A stretch of 64,000 nt of DNA. It comes from Pachyseris speciosa. Its lineage: Eukaryota; Cnidaria; Anthozoa; Scleractinia; Pachyseridae. Below, in pieces: positions 43,747 to 54,460 of this stretch. Numbering within the stretch: position 1 is the stretch's first letter; each line of letters starts with the position of its first letter. The DNA is taken from the NCBI GenBank assembly GCA_016490735.1, contig JAEMWC010000750.1, positions 50,001 through 114,000 on the forward strand, in the 5' to 3' direction. A model generated the notes under the pieces. The model saw only the letters and a list, made by a program, of their open reading frames with translations. It was not told the origin of the DNA and did not search any database. A program made the position numbers and the translations under genes.

Positions 43747-44440
43747 ATGGCCGCCAAGTCTGCGAGTAATCCTGGCAGCGAAATGCTTAAACAAGAGAAC
43801 TTATCTTCCCTTACGGTTGAACAACTTCGTGAAAGGCTTGCTGAAAAGGGTTTGTCGACGACTGGAAAAAGGAAGGTCTTGCTAGAACGGTTAGTAAACG
43901 CTCAATATGTTTTGCAGTCCGGTGGTGATGTAAGGTCAGAATTGCACGAGAGCTCGAATTTCACTGAGGTTTCGAAAGAATCTCCTCCATCTGTAAATGA
44001 GGAACAAGCTCAAAGGCTAAGACACTGCAAATGGATATGAATGATTTGATTAGTGATATTGTAGAACTAAGTCAAAACGTCAACAACAAGATTAAAGTTA
44101 AAGTACAGCCCAGAATCGAAAGATTAACCCAGTATCGAGAAGGCTATCTTCAATTGATGAATCAGATAATCGCTTTGATCGCAGAAGAGAATATTGAGGA
44201 AGAGCTTCGTAGTTGGAAAGGTCTTTTGGATGCTATAGATAAAGCTGCTGATCTTGCCCATGAATACCTAAATAAGGAAAGCAAAGTAGAAGATCAAAGC
44301 TCCAAAGAAAGTACACATAACGAAAGTCGCCAATCGACAAACCTGAAGTTACCCAGGATTCAATGGTGATGTTTTGAAATTCCAAAACTTTTGGGATCAG
44401 TTTGAAGCTGCAGTGCATGATAATGACGACAAGCCAAATG
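43747..44440 (+). pseudogene. BEL gag, N-terminal part with SAP-like domain
   Basis: Gag forms the particle around the element RNA. The likely start is 43747 (AAGATGGCC), not the upstream ATG at 43690. Residues ~19-51 (LSSLTVEQLRERLAEKG, then TTGKRKVLLERL) have the helix-turn-helix wording of a SAP motif, a DNA-binding domain. The frame shifts near 44035 and goes on as a helical region (MNDLISDIVELSQNVNNKIK). Then, after another shift near 44365, it reads GDVLKFQNFWDQFEAAVHDN, the gag core known from BEL elements (DUF1759 type). A LINE piece cuts it at 44441. Confidence 0.8.
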
Positions 44441-45187
44441 ATTGATTGATTGATTGATAACTATTTTAACACGGTAAAATTCATCAGTAAAAATTACAAA
44501 ATCCGATGTCCTATTACAACTTTGTCTAGGAATTAATTACTAAAAATAAACTGCTTTACATGAATGCCGTGTCTGAGAAAAGAGTACAATTGCTAAGTTT
44601 ATACAGAAAAGCGTCAAGGGACTCTGCTTGCCGTACATCAGAAGGTAAACTATTCCACAGTACCGCACAGCTATAGCTTAAACTGTTTTTGAGAAAATTA
44701 GTGCGGGGCAATGGAATAGTAAGTTTGTTCACAGAGTCTCTCAGAGAATAGCTTACATCATTTCGTAATGTAAATAGATTGCTTAGATAGGCGGGAGTGA
44801 GACCATGTAGAGACTTAAATACCGTTATGGTTTTCTGCATCTGCCTTTGAATGCTTAGCTTTCGCCCGCCAAGTTTGGCGAATAAATCATCCACGTTAGA
44901 GTCAAAGTTGGAAAAAGTCAACACAGCGCGGTTTTGTAGTTTCTGCAATTTATTTGAGAGCGTTATATTACAGGAATCCCAAACAACACTGCAGTAATTG
45001 AAATGCGGCAAAACTAAGCTATTAAAGACAGAGTGCAGAGTCGCTGGATGGACAAAAGAACGGATACGTTTTAGTGCCCCAATACCAGATGAAATTTTCT
45101 TAGATAGCTGGTCAATATAAACGCCAAGAGATTTTAAAGAGCTCACTTGAGCAATTGGCACACCATCTAGGCAAAGGCAAGACATCC
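44441..45187 (-). mobile_element. CR1/L2-like LINE 3' part, nested in the BEL gag (minus)
   Basis: A 209-aa frame (45185 down to 44559) with no stop reads SSLKSLGVYID, LVLPHFNYCSVVWDS, KLQNRAVLTFSN, LHGLTPAYLSNLF and SYSCAVLWNSLP. This is the C-terminal region of CR1/L2-type reverse transcriptases. The 3' end carries a short (ATCA)n tail, seen here as TGATTGATTGATTGATTGAT at 44441-44460. The ATG at 45185 is chance, as the element is 5' truncated. The open frame suggests it is younger than the host element. Confidence 0.85.
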
Positions 45188-46392
45188 TTGGTAAAGTGCG
45201 CAGAAGTTTACCTACCTACGTTCGGTGCTGACCGGAAATGCCTTGCAAACAATAGAAGGGTTTGAAGTAACTGGAGCAAATTATCAACCAGCCGTGGAAT
45301 GTCTCAAGCACAGGTATGGAAGAAAGTGGGTGATTATCTCATCGTTAGTGAAATCTGTCATTAAGATGGATGCCAAGTCTAGTGTTAGTGCAACTTCCCT
45401 CCGAGATCTTAACGACACACTCAAGAGCAGAACTAGAGCTTTAGAAGCTCTTGGTGAAAACCCAATGAGTCACGGATGTATCCTGTTGCCAGTGTTCGAG
45501 ACAAAGTTACCCCTCAGTTACTGCTTCTGCTTTGTTCAGTGAGGCACGACCACCGTCAAATGCAGCTTGTAGTTTTTGCCAAGCAGATCACGGGTTACCA
45601 AACTGCGCAGTGTTTAATGGGAAGTCAGTGGACGAAAGATGGAAGCTAGTCCAAGAAGGCAAGTTGTGTTACAATTGTTTAAAGCCTAGTAACCACAAGC
45701 ATTTCTCCAACATTTGTCGCCAACCGAAGTGTTCAGTTGCAAATTGTGGCCGACGGCACCACAAGTTATTACATGGCCAGCCAGCCTCCAGTATCCAATC
45801 ACCTACGCTTCAACATTTACCCAGCACTTCACCTCAACGCTTGACCGATAGCACCCTTAGTGGATTGGCTTCAACCCAACCTACCTCGCCTGTGAAGGAG
45901 ACACTTCTTCAGACAGCAGTAGCTAGGTTATCTGTGAATGGTCAGGAAATGACCGTCCGTGTTCTTTTAGATTCAGATAGTCAACGCTCGTACATTAGTA
46001 AGAACATTGCAGAGAGCATTAGCCTGCAAGGTCCCACAGAGTTATTGAGTGTGACAACTCTTGGGAGAGAAACCAGGGAAACAAAGAGATTGCAAAGAAT
46101 ACGATTCCGTCTCTTACCAATCAAGGGAGAACAAACAGAAGCTGTAGAAATGCAAGGCCTTATCATTCCCAAGATTTGCAACCCCCTAGGTCCTGTCAAG
46201 TTGAATCTTCAGAACAATCCTCACGTACAAGGTTTAACACTCGCAGATTCCTACCCTCGTAATTCAGTTCAAGTTGATGTCCTCATCGGTGCTGATTACT
46301 ATTACTCATTTGTAACTAGGATGCACAAGAGAGGACCAACTGTCGATTCATTGATTGCTGTGAAATCTCACTTTGGCTGGATTCTTACATGA
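45188..46392 (+). pseudogene. BEL gag C-terminus, zinc knuckles and protease
   Basis: Gag resumes (LTGNALQTIEGFEVTGANYQ). It is followed, after a frame change near 45535, by Cys/His clusters (CSFCQADHGLPNC and LCYNCLKPSNHKHFSNICRQ, then CGRRHHKLLHG), the knuckle region of BEL gag-pol. From about 45900 the aspartic protease (DUF1758 type) reads VARLSVNGQEMTVRVLLDS. At the active site DSGS is expected but a second Asp stands in place of Gly (codon 45976-45978). The frame ends at 46390 after SHFGWILT. Confidence 0.85.
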
Positions 46393-46425
46393 GCCATCGA
46401 TCGCTCTTCAAAGTGCACCACATCC

Positions 46426-47045
46426 ATGTTAACAGTAGTAGAGAACAATGATGTCATTGCAAGTTTAAGGCGCTTCTGGGAACTAGAATCAGTTGGTATT
46501 ACTGAAGCAGAGAATGCAATTATGTCTCAAGAGGAAGAATATTCAGTAGCTGAGTTCAACAAAGGACTGAAATTTGATGGAGAAAACTATGAAGTTCAAC
46601 TACCCTGGAAGAAAGATCATCCAAGACTGGAGAACAATTACACACAAGCTTTGAAACGACTCAAAAGCATCGAAAGAAGGCTGAAACGAGATCCTGTTAG
46701 AGCTGAAGCTTACAGTGCTACAATCAACCAATACGCAGAGAAAGGTTTTGCAGAAGAAGTACCTGAGCAGGAAAGTGAAGTTGGTATTGTCCAGTATTTA
46801 CCACACCACGCAGTGTCCGCGCAGATAAGAAGACAACCAAATGCAGAATTGTATTTGACGCTTCCACACGAGAAGAGGGCGGTGCTTCTCTGAACGATTG
46901 TATCCTTCCTGGTCCTGCACTACAAGCTAATCTGGCATCTGTTCTCATCCGTTTTCGTACCCACAGAGTCGGCCTGATAGCAGATGTTGAGAAGATGTTT
47001 CTTCAAGTGAAGCTCGCACCTAAAGATCAAGATTGTATTTTCCGA
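46426..47045 (+). pseudogene. BEL pol, RT N-terminal part
   Basis: The frame at 46426-46893 gives LRRFWELESVGI and VQLPWKKDHPRLENNYTQAL, the start of BEL pol. After a shift near 46890 it goes on with the RT palm region to VEKMFLQVKLAPKDQD at about 47035. There the nested LINE piece begins. Joining 47045 to about 47838 would restore a continuous RT. Confidence 0.85.
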
Positions 47046-47579
47046 TTATAGATCTCATACTGCTCCTCTTTTTGCTTGTTTGGGAATTCTGCAGATAAAA
47101 ATGCTCTTCTTTAAATTGGTTGCCTCTCTCCTATATGATATCGTAAATCATTATGCCCCTCCCAATATTTCTGAACTGTTTACTTGCTCTGAACAGGTTC
47201 ATTCCTATACTCTAATCGTTTTTCAGTAGCTGGTAACTTCTATATAAAACAGGCGAGAACAAATCATCAATTGCTTTCTTTTTCTAGAGTTGGAGCGAAA
47301 ATATGGAATGGTACACCCCTTGAACTTCGTAAGCTAAGGAAAGCACCCTTTAAACGTAAACTGACTCACTTGCTTTTGAAGATTCTTGAAACTGAGGAGA
47401 TGAATGTTGATTTGCGCTATATTGACCTTTCTGCTCATATTTGCATTTTACCTAATTAGCTTCTGTTTGACTTTTTGTGAATTTCTATCCTTATTTTTCC
47501 CGCAGGCTAATGTAATGTAGACATCTTTATATATGCGTAACTGGTTTTGTTATAACTCTCATCATTATTACTTTTTTTT

Positions 47580-47629
<50 letters not shown>

Positions 47630-47830
47630 CGTGTGTGTGAGCTTATTAAACAGTGTCAGTTAAGTAGCCCGCCTAGGATAGCTGTGCTAACTGCGGGCTA
47701 CAAAGGCCCTTTTTTATGTATAAACAAATCAAGTCAAATATGTATAATATGTTCCAGTGAAACAAGGAAATTTCTTAAATTTACAGGATTGTAAAGGTTT
47801 GAAATTGAAATTGAAATTAATAAATCTGAT
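47046..47830 (+). mobile_element. LINE C-terminus and 3' UTR nested in the BEL RT
   Basis: The frame at 47271-47459 reads SFSRVGAKIWNGTPLELRKL and KAPFKRKLTHLLL, the conserved ending of a CR1-like ORF2. The 3' part holds a (GT)n run at 47584-47634, then the AGCCCGCC...GCGGGCTAC hairpin shared with 30930-31120, then a short TTGAAA repeat. The boundaries are approximate because no clean target duplication is visible. Confidence 0.75.
47584..47634. repeat. (GT)n microsatellite
   Basis: About 25 GT units with two interruptions near the end. Confidence 0.95.
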
Positions 47831-48400
47831 CTTATTACACCGGTACCTATGGAGAGATTTGCAGGTCAACAAACCACCCAAAGTCTACAGAATGCAAAGA
47901 TTGACATTTGGAGTAAACTCTAGTCCATTTCTTGCAATCGCAACTGTTCACAGTCATGCCAATAAGTATGCAGAGACATTCCCTGATGCAACAGGGGAAA
48001 TCCTACAAAACATGTATGTGAACGACTGCTTAACCAGAGCCGAGACAGACACCTCTGCCTTGAAACTTCAACAGGAGATGTCAGAGATCATGATGACTAC
48101 AGCGTTTAACTTATAGTGGGCAAGCAACTCAGAGCTTGTAATGGCAAGCATAGACCCAGCTAAGAGGGCTTCGTCGCCACTAGTAGAGTTTGATTCAAGT
48201 GAGCCGCTCAAGGCACTTGGCGTGTCTTGGGACTTGACCGCTGACTGCTTCAGATTCCTGGCACGAAATAGCATCATCTCATGTCATGAGACAATGACCA
48301 AGAGAAGTGTACCTAGCCTAGAATCAAAAGTGTTTGACCCAATGGGACTGATATCGCCTTTTACTGTGAGAGCCAAAATCCTTTTCCAAGAGCTGTGATG
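47831..48400 (+). pseudogene. BEL pol, RT C-terminal part
   Basis: It reads YLWRDLQVNKPPKVYRMQRL, then FGVNSSPFLA, and at 48015-48026 YVND where the RT catalytic box should be YVDD, so one metal-binding Asp is lost. After a stop at 48114 it continues with LKALGVSWDLTADCFRF and SKVFDPMGLISPFTVRAKIL, the thumb region. Confidence 0.85.
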
Positions 48401-49040
48401 GAAAGGATTACAGTGGGATGACCAATTGGATAGTGTCACTGGAGAGAGATGGTCATCATGGAAATCAGATTTGTTGCAGTTGAAAGATGTGACCATTCCC
48501 CGTTGCTATGGGAACGGCATCACCCCTGGCTCTAGGATCGAACTACACGGTTTCGGAGATGCTTCGCCAAAGGCGTACGGGGCTGCAGTGTATATTCGAG
48601 TAACAGATAAGCAATGACAGATTTCGTGACAGCTACTGATGTCAAAATCCAGAGTTGCACCTATCAAGACAGTGTCATTTCCAAGACTAGAGCTTCTAGC
48701 GGCAGTAGTAAACGCTAGATTGCTTAAATTTGTGGTAAAGACTTTGCCAGTCAAGATTGATAACGTCGTGTGTTATACAGACAGCATGGTGTCGCTTCAA
48801 TGGATCCGAGGGCAGAGTTCTTGCTAGAAGCCGTTCGTAGCAAATCGAGTAGTGAAGATACAGTCGACTTGGGATCCTGAATGTTGGAAGTACTGTCCTG
48901 GCAAGGAGAATCCTGCAGATTTGTTGACACGTGGATTGACCTGTGGTGACATGATTTCAAGCACGCTTTGGTGGAATGGACCCCCATGGCTTGCGCATCC
49001 CTATAAGTCTCAACCTACTTAGCCACGAAATAAGGAGATC
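48401..49040 (+). pseudogene. BEL pol, RNase H region
   Basis: Segments in different frames show LHGFGDASPKAYGAAVYIRV, then PRLELLAAVVNARLL and VCYTDSMVSLQWIRG, the usual RNase H blocks of BEL pol. Stops at 48615 and 48823 break it. The linker before the integrase (WKYCPGKENPADLLTRGL-like) is recognisable near 48890. Confidence 0.8.
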
Positions 49041-50670
49041 GTGAATGAAGCTGGCGAAAAGGAAAGAAGAGTTATCCATGCTTGTACTGAAGTTTTAGTA
49101 GAGCCACTGATGGATATGTCACGGTACGCAACGTGGATGAAGTTGATCAGAGTAACCGCCTATGTCCTGAGAGCCGTTAAATTGTTCAAGACAAGATCGA
49201 AGTCTAAGGAGACGGAATTGTCCGCGGAGGAGATGAGACAGGCAGAGTTAAAGTGCTGTATGTGGATTCAAGAAGAGGTCTATAAAAAGACTACCATCAG
49301 TTGAAAGCTGGAAGAGCATTACCTAGCAGTAGTCGCCTCCTAAAGTTCCACCCTTATTACGACAAAGATGATCAAGTGATTAGAGTAGGTGGAAGATTAC
49401 AGTTTGCCAATCTTCCTGAAGAGAACAAACACCAAATAATCTTGCCGCACGGACACCCAGCAGTTGCAAAGTTGATTCAAGATGTTCACAAACAGATGTT
49501 ACATGCTGGTCCAGAAACTGTACTATCACTCTTACGACAGAAAATTTGGCTTACCCAAGGAAGACGCGAGGCTAAACGCGTTATCAGAAGATGTGTACTT
49601 TGCCAGAGACAACGAGTCGGACCTTGTACACAGAAGATGGGACCATTACCTCAGGAACGAGTGTCAACCTCATTAGCATTTACACATATTGGTACTGACT
49701 TTGCCGGACCCTTATACGTAAACGAGGGCTCCAGTGTGAAGAAAGTATGTGTTTGCATATTTACATGCGCATCGCCGCGTATGGTTCACTTGGAGCTTAC
49801 AAGTGGCCTAACGACAGATAAATTTCTACAAGCCTTCAGTCGTATGACAAATCGCAGAGGTCTTTGCCATACAGTATGGTCAGACAATGCAAAAACCTTC
49901 AAAGCCGCAAGTAGAGAAATTAAGAAGTTGTATGACCAACCGAAGTCACAGAGCCAATCATTGTGGGAGACTTTGGATCAAGATCGAATCAAGTCGGAGT
50001 TCTCTTTAAAAGGGATTAAGTGGAGATTCATCACAGAGCGCTCGCCCTGGAGAGGAGGATGGTGGGAACGATTTTGTTGAGCAGTTAAGGAACCACTGCG
50101 CAAAGTTCTTGGAAGAGCACTTCTCACCTTCAACGAACTAAATACACTTCTCATTGGAATAGAAGGTGTAATCAACTCAAGACCTTTGGCGGTAGTAAGT
50201 GATGACCACAGAGATCCGTTACCTATCACACCCGCTCATCGTGCAATTGGTAGATCGCTCAATCAGTTACCTGACGCTGACAACGATAAATTGGAAGTGT
50301 CTAGTAAGACAATCATGGAGAGGTATCTTTATCTGCAAAGATTGCTCAATCACTACTGAAAGCGTTGGAAGGAAGAATACCTGTACCAGTTAACTGTGAG
50401 AAACAAGTGGCAAAAGGAAGCATCCCTCATTCAAATGGGAGATATCGTGATGGTCTCTGAAGATAACAATTCTCGTGGAAGATGGCCATTAGCCAGAGTC
50501 GAAGAAGTCCATCTGGTAAAGACGGACTTGTGCGAGCCGCAACAGTCAGAGTTCAAAGGAGCACGCTAATTAGGCCCGTACAGCGTTTGCACAGATTGGA
50601 AATAGAATCAGCTGCCCCACAAGCCAGCCAGAAAGGATCGTGTTCCCGCTCAGAGTGTTATTATTCCTGA
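49041..50670 (+). pseudogene. BEL pol, integrase and C-terminal domain
   Basis: The frame at 49301-50080 (259 aa) carries the H2C2 zinc region (HGHPAVAKLIQDVHKQMLHA, later CVLCQRQ). It also carries the three acidic blocks of the DDE core: IGTDFAGPL, WSDNAKTF and ERSPWRGGWWERF. A stop at 50078 cuts it. From about 50085 on, frames with NSRPL-like wording (near 50170), YLYLQRLLNHY (near 50330) and WPLARVEE (near 50485) continue into the C-terminal domain. Integrase joins the element DNA to the genome. The element cannot encode it intact. Confidence 0.88.
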
Positions 50671-50718
50671 ATCTAAACGTAGTGTTGTCCTCCCCGACGG
50701 AGGACAAGGTGGGGACGA

Positions 50719-50974
50719 TGTTACAGTCCGTCGCACCCGTTCAGGGAGACTAATTAAAAGGCCTACGAAATTGGACCTTTGACCGGTACGCCCCACCCTA
50801 GAGAGGCAGCATTTAAGTTATGTGACCTTGTTCGCGCCCTTTTTTTTTGGCAGTAGCAGAGTGTTGTTGTAACCCGCCCGATCGCCTGAAAGTTGTATCA
50901 GTTGTATGGACATCAAAATTGCGATTAAACGTTGTGTTGAAAAGAAAGCTGTGTTTGATCGAGGTTCCTAACAG
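50719..50974 (+). repeat. 3' LTR of the BEL/Pao element
   Basis: Partner of 43396-43647. A polypurine-like GGAGGACAAGGTGGGGACGA stands directly before it. Confidence 0.9.
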
Positions 50975-51490
50975 TTCGCCTTCAAGAAACTTGTGCAGCT
51001 TCACAACAACGGTCGCAGCAGTCAGCTTCATTCGAGGAGCAGTCCACTGTGAACACGAGTCGAATATAAGAAGCTGCTCTGGTATCGTTTCTCCGATGCA
51101 TCACTAAAGTAGTGAAGCTGAATATTACGAAGCTCTGCCAATCCTCGAGGAATCAGACGGCGCGGCCAGCTAACAATCTTCAGTTTCGGAAGATTCCCAA
51201 CCCAGCTCTGCCATACCTTTAGCATTTCGTCGCAAAATTCGTCGGCCTAGCCAAAGTCTTGATTGCGCAATTCTTTGTTGTGCATCGTGGCTGGTAATAA
51301 AGTGGAGCTGCGAAGCCTAAGGGATCATACAAGCCAGATACCAAGGACAGTATTCCCCTTCTCGTATCTCCGACTTCTTTTGCGGATATTCGAAATCTTA
51401 ACGCGTCCCTCTCGACATTCCAATGGGTACCTAAGGCTCGATCAATGAACAAGTCATCAAGATCCAGGCTCATCACACTCAGTGAAGTAG
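50975..51490 (-). pseudogene. Old BEL/Pao element, right-hand part (RT thumb and RNase H start, minus)
   Basis: On the minus strand from 51476 it reads ALGTHWNVERDALRFRISAK and GLYDPLGFAAPL, then IQLHYFSDASEKRY. It runs up to MKLTAATVVVKLHKFLEGEL at about 50975, where the younger element begins. The reading continues beyond it at 43395 with the FWTDST block. This shows the plus-strand BEL inserted into RNase H of the older one. Confidence 0.85.
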
Positions 51491-51830
51491 CATAACTTAA
51501 TCCAACGAAAAGAACTCTACATCTTAATTGTCCGAGGAGTTGATATAAAATATCTTTCGAGGGCTGAGGTCTGAACCTCTTAGTTGATTTAAGTGAGGTT
51601 GAGTTACTTCATTGTATCAAAGCTTGTTTGACCTTGCTCAGCTAGTTTATCCGTACTAAAAGACCAGACTGCAGTATTGGATGGCCTATCATTGCAAGGA
51701 AATCCCTAAGTAAAAATATAACTGATTCACATAAAGAAGACGCCGCCGAAGAATTTCATCCTCTCAATGTAGATGAGGAGACAAATGTAGACGGTGAGAT
51801 CTGGGATTATTTAAGAAACGGCGCTCTCTA
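51491..51830. other. Short unassigned spacer
   Basis: No frame or repeat recognised. It separates the old BEL element from the GPCR copy 6 upstream region. Confidence 0.4.
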
Positions 51831-51987
51831 ATTAATTTTGGCCGTCATAGTTTATTTATGGAAATTACGGTATACATCAGACCCTGATATGTTTGCAGAT
51901 GTTTTTGAAGTACAGTTGTTAGTTCCTCTGGAGTTAAAATATGTCTTCTGATCAACAACTGCCGTGATCCAAACCTTTGTCTGGACA

Positions 51988-52847
51988 ATGAAAACCTGGT
52001 TCTGGATACTCGGCTGGTCTCTTTCTATTCTGACGGTAGCTGGAAATGGATTTATCATCTTACTTGTGTGCAGCAAACGACAGTTCCGCACCAAAACCAA
52101 CGCGTTTGTTGTGTCACTGGCCGTGGCGGATTTCTTTGTTGGGATGAGCGTCGTTCCATCATTGTCTTACTGTGATATCACCAGTGGCTTGCAAATGGTC
52201 GCACGAGTGGCTGTCTTGGTCGGATGTGTTGAGATGGTTGTTTAGCTACGCGTCAGTGACCATCTTGTGCAGTTTGATGCTGGATCGCTTCATTGCAGTC
52301 GTGATGCCTTTGAGATATTTAACTTTTATGACTCAGCGACGCGTTACCGAAATAATTTGTATATCGTGGGTACTTCCAGTTTGTTTTGAGATTTCACTGG
52401 TAACTTCGCTTTATTTCAAACTTGTTACCTTGAGTAATATTTCCAGTTGGCTGTATTTGATGTTGTTGGGGTTCCTTCCGTGCTTAATTTTTATATTTTT
52501 TGTTGCATCCATGGTACGTGTTGTTTAGAAGCATGATCGTGCTGCGCGCACCTTGTCAAAACAGCTGCGCTTTAACCACCACGTTTTGTTCAAATCCCGC
52601 GAGAGAAATACGGTCTTTTTTATGGCTATTGTTGTCGGCGTGTTCGTTGCATGTTACAGCATGTATATTCGTTCTACCATTCATGGTTTAGCTGAGCATA
52701 CTGCATCTTTTGATGACTTTGAATCTAGAATACCTACTTTAATTTTAAATTCAGCTGTGAACCCTTTAGCTTAAATATGCTTTGCTCAAAAGAGACATAA
52801 AGAAAGACTGTAAAAAGGTGGCCTTGTGTCGTAAGAAACAAATCTGA
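51988..52847 (+). pseudogene. GPCR copy 6, three lesions
   Basis: It aligns fully with the open GPCR. Lesions are one extra base near 52187 (GGCTTGCAAATGG), an in-frame TAG at about 52526 where copy 2 has TAT (VRVVY), and a 4-base insertion near 52771 (TTTAGCTTAAATATGCTTTG) just after NPLA. The DRF, N(S)AVNPLA and TM1 motifs are otherwise kept. It is closer to the tandem copies than copy 5 is, and lacks both insertions of the tandem units in its 3' flank. The upstream ~130 bases (GTTTGCAGATGTTTTTGAA and the ACAACTGCCG region) resemble those of copy 5. Confidence 0.92.
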
Positions 52848-53660
52848 AATACATAAACACGATCTTTTTTGTTTCGGTGGCTTCTCTAAAGGGCCACGAG
52901 ACTGTTTTTCCTTCCCACGTGTCACAATTTTCTCCTTGCGTCATAAGTCGCAAGGAGCCGAGGAACTGCAACTGACCTCATGCTTGTTGGCTACGCGGTG
53001 GTGATAAACTGGTTATCGATCTGGTAGCGCTTCATTGAGGCTAGTTCTGTATCAGGTCTCTCTACATTACAGTTGTGAAGGCCTTGAAATATATATAATG
53101 AACTTTCGTGACTGGCTGTGGGGGGCGTGGATGTTTCGAAAACATGTGATCTCAGCTATAACCTTAATTTCAGCTAGCTGTGTGTGATGATCTGTAAGTT
53201 CGTTCCTTGTTTAATGTTAAATATGCTACTGAAAGCAGATGCGTTCAAGCCGGCATGTTTTGTACGAGACCCCAAGAGAAGACTACAGTTAAACTGTTAG
53301 CGATTGATGTAGGGTTGTTTCTTTTATCTTTCAGCATTGTGCAGTATTTTTGCTATTACCTCAACGAAGCTTTAATGAAAATTACTATATACGGTTCCCG
53401 CCATGATGTCTATGGCTAATGATTCATGGGACATTAAATAAATTGATCAAAGTCGAAGTCTTGTACACAACTCCTTTTTATAATTTTAGGTTGACTCATC
53501 CTTTATATAACCACTATTATTTTTATTTCTCGTGAGGTATCACATCTGTTGTCTGTGATATATGTTTTTGTCTGTAATATATGTTTTTGAGCGGTTGGAA
53601 AGAAACTGTACTTAAGGCTGAAGACATCGGCTGGATCATCCATAATAATGTGAAATTTTA
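52848..53660. other. 3' flank of GPCR copy 6 with two empty sites
   Basis: It follows the tandem-unit 3' flank but lacks the LINE tail (empty site about 53322-53336) and the 211-bp insertion (empty site about 53530). The ~55 bases at 53587-53640 match 12630-12690. Confidence 0.75.
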
Positions 53661-53784
53661 AAAGAAATTTTGTTCAGTGTAATAATTTTTTTTACCTTTG
53701 TCTCTCCACAGTAGTCTATCATATTTTAAAGAGCAATCGATAGCTTGAATTTCGTTTTTTCATCGAGTTAAGTTCAGCGTAGCA

Positions 53785-53796
53785 GTATAAAAGGGG
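53785..53796 (+). promoter_or_regulatory. TATA-box-like element
   Basis: GTATAAAAGGGG lies about 35 bases upstream of the exon-like ATG at 53820. A TATA this close would place the start site at or near the ATG. Suggestive only. Confidence 0.3.
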
Positions 53797-53819
53797 TCAG
53801 TGTACTTATCAACGCTCAA

Positions 53820-53887
53820 GATGGCATGGAATCGCAGGGAAACCATAAAAATAGGCACCACAATCCGCAATCGAGTTTCTAGATTGT
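53820..53887 (+). other. Exon-like segment, copy 2
   Basis: ATGGCATGGAATCGC opens MAWNRRETIKIGTTIRNRVS, the partner of 35979-36052. Homology ends after AGATTG. It lies about 180 bases downstream of the GPCR copy 6 flank. Confidence 0.35.
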
Positions 53888-54347
53888 TTTGTCGGTTCGT
53901 ATATTATTTTGAATTTGGCGCGACTGAATTAAGTTCGACGTTTGAAACCACTGCCGTGCTGTAGTCGTGCCACTGTCGGATCGAATTCAATTTAGTTTGA
54001 CACGGAAGTAGCACGACGTTTGAAACAGGCCTTAGGTGGATAGAAATGACAAGAAATGACATGAAAGTGTTTAATGCGTCCACATTAGTGTTAAAAAACT
54101 ATGAAAAGGAAGGTGCTGAGAAACGAGGACTTATGCTTTCTTAAGCTTTAAGGCTTTCTTGACGGAAAATAAATTAAATAGACACCGGCTAAGAACAAAA
54201 CAGAAATTACAATATCCCAATGTAAAGCTTAAATCTTCGTGAATCCAGCAACTAGTATGGACGTAGAGATGTGAGGCCCATTTTTGTATTTTTAGTAATA
54301 GCGGAGCTCCGGCGGCCCGAAGGGCCGCCAAGCGGAGCACCATACCT

Positions 54348-54379
<32 letters not shown>

Positions 54380-54429
54380 AAAATGGCTAGCGGTATTGCT
54401 CGTGGGCGCGTACGCACGACGACGGAGTC

Positions 54430-54460
<31 letters not shown>

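Larger units (their letters stand above)
43396..50974 (+). mobile_element. BEL/Pao LTR retrotransposon, full length, dead, with two nested LINE pieces
   Basis: Two LTRs of about 254 bases (43396-43647, 50719-50974) flank a BEL-type order: gag, protease, RT, RNase H, integrase. Both LTRs begin TGTTACAG, and the second ends CTAACA. The flanking pentamers GTTTG and GTTCG differ by one base, consistent with a 5-bp duplication. The element sits inside an older BEL on the opposite strand. LINE fragments interrupt it at 44441-45187 and about 47046-47830. Confidence 0.92.

Noticed and set aside
47585..47794. 69-aa Cys/Val-rich protein
   Set aside because: It is a translation of the (GT)n microsatellite.
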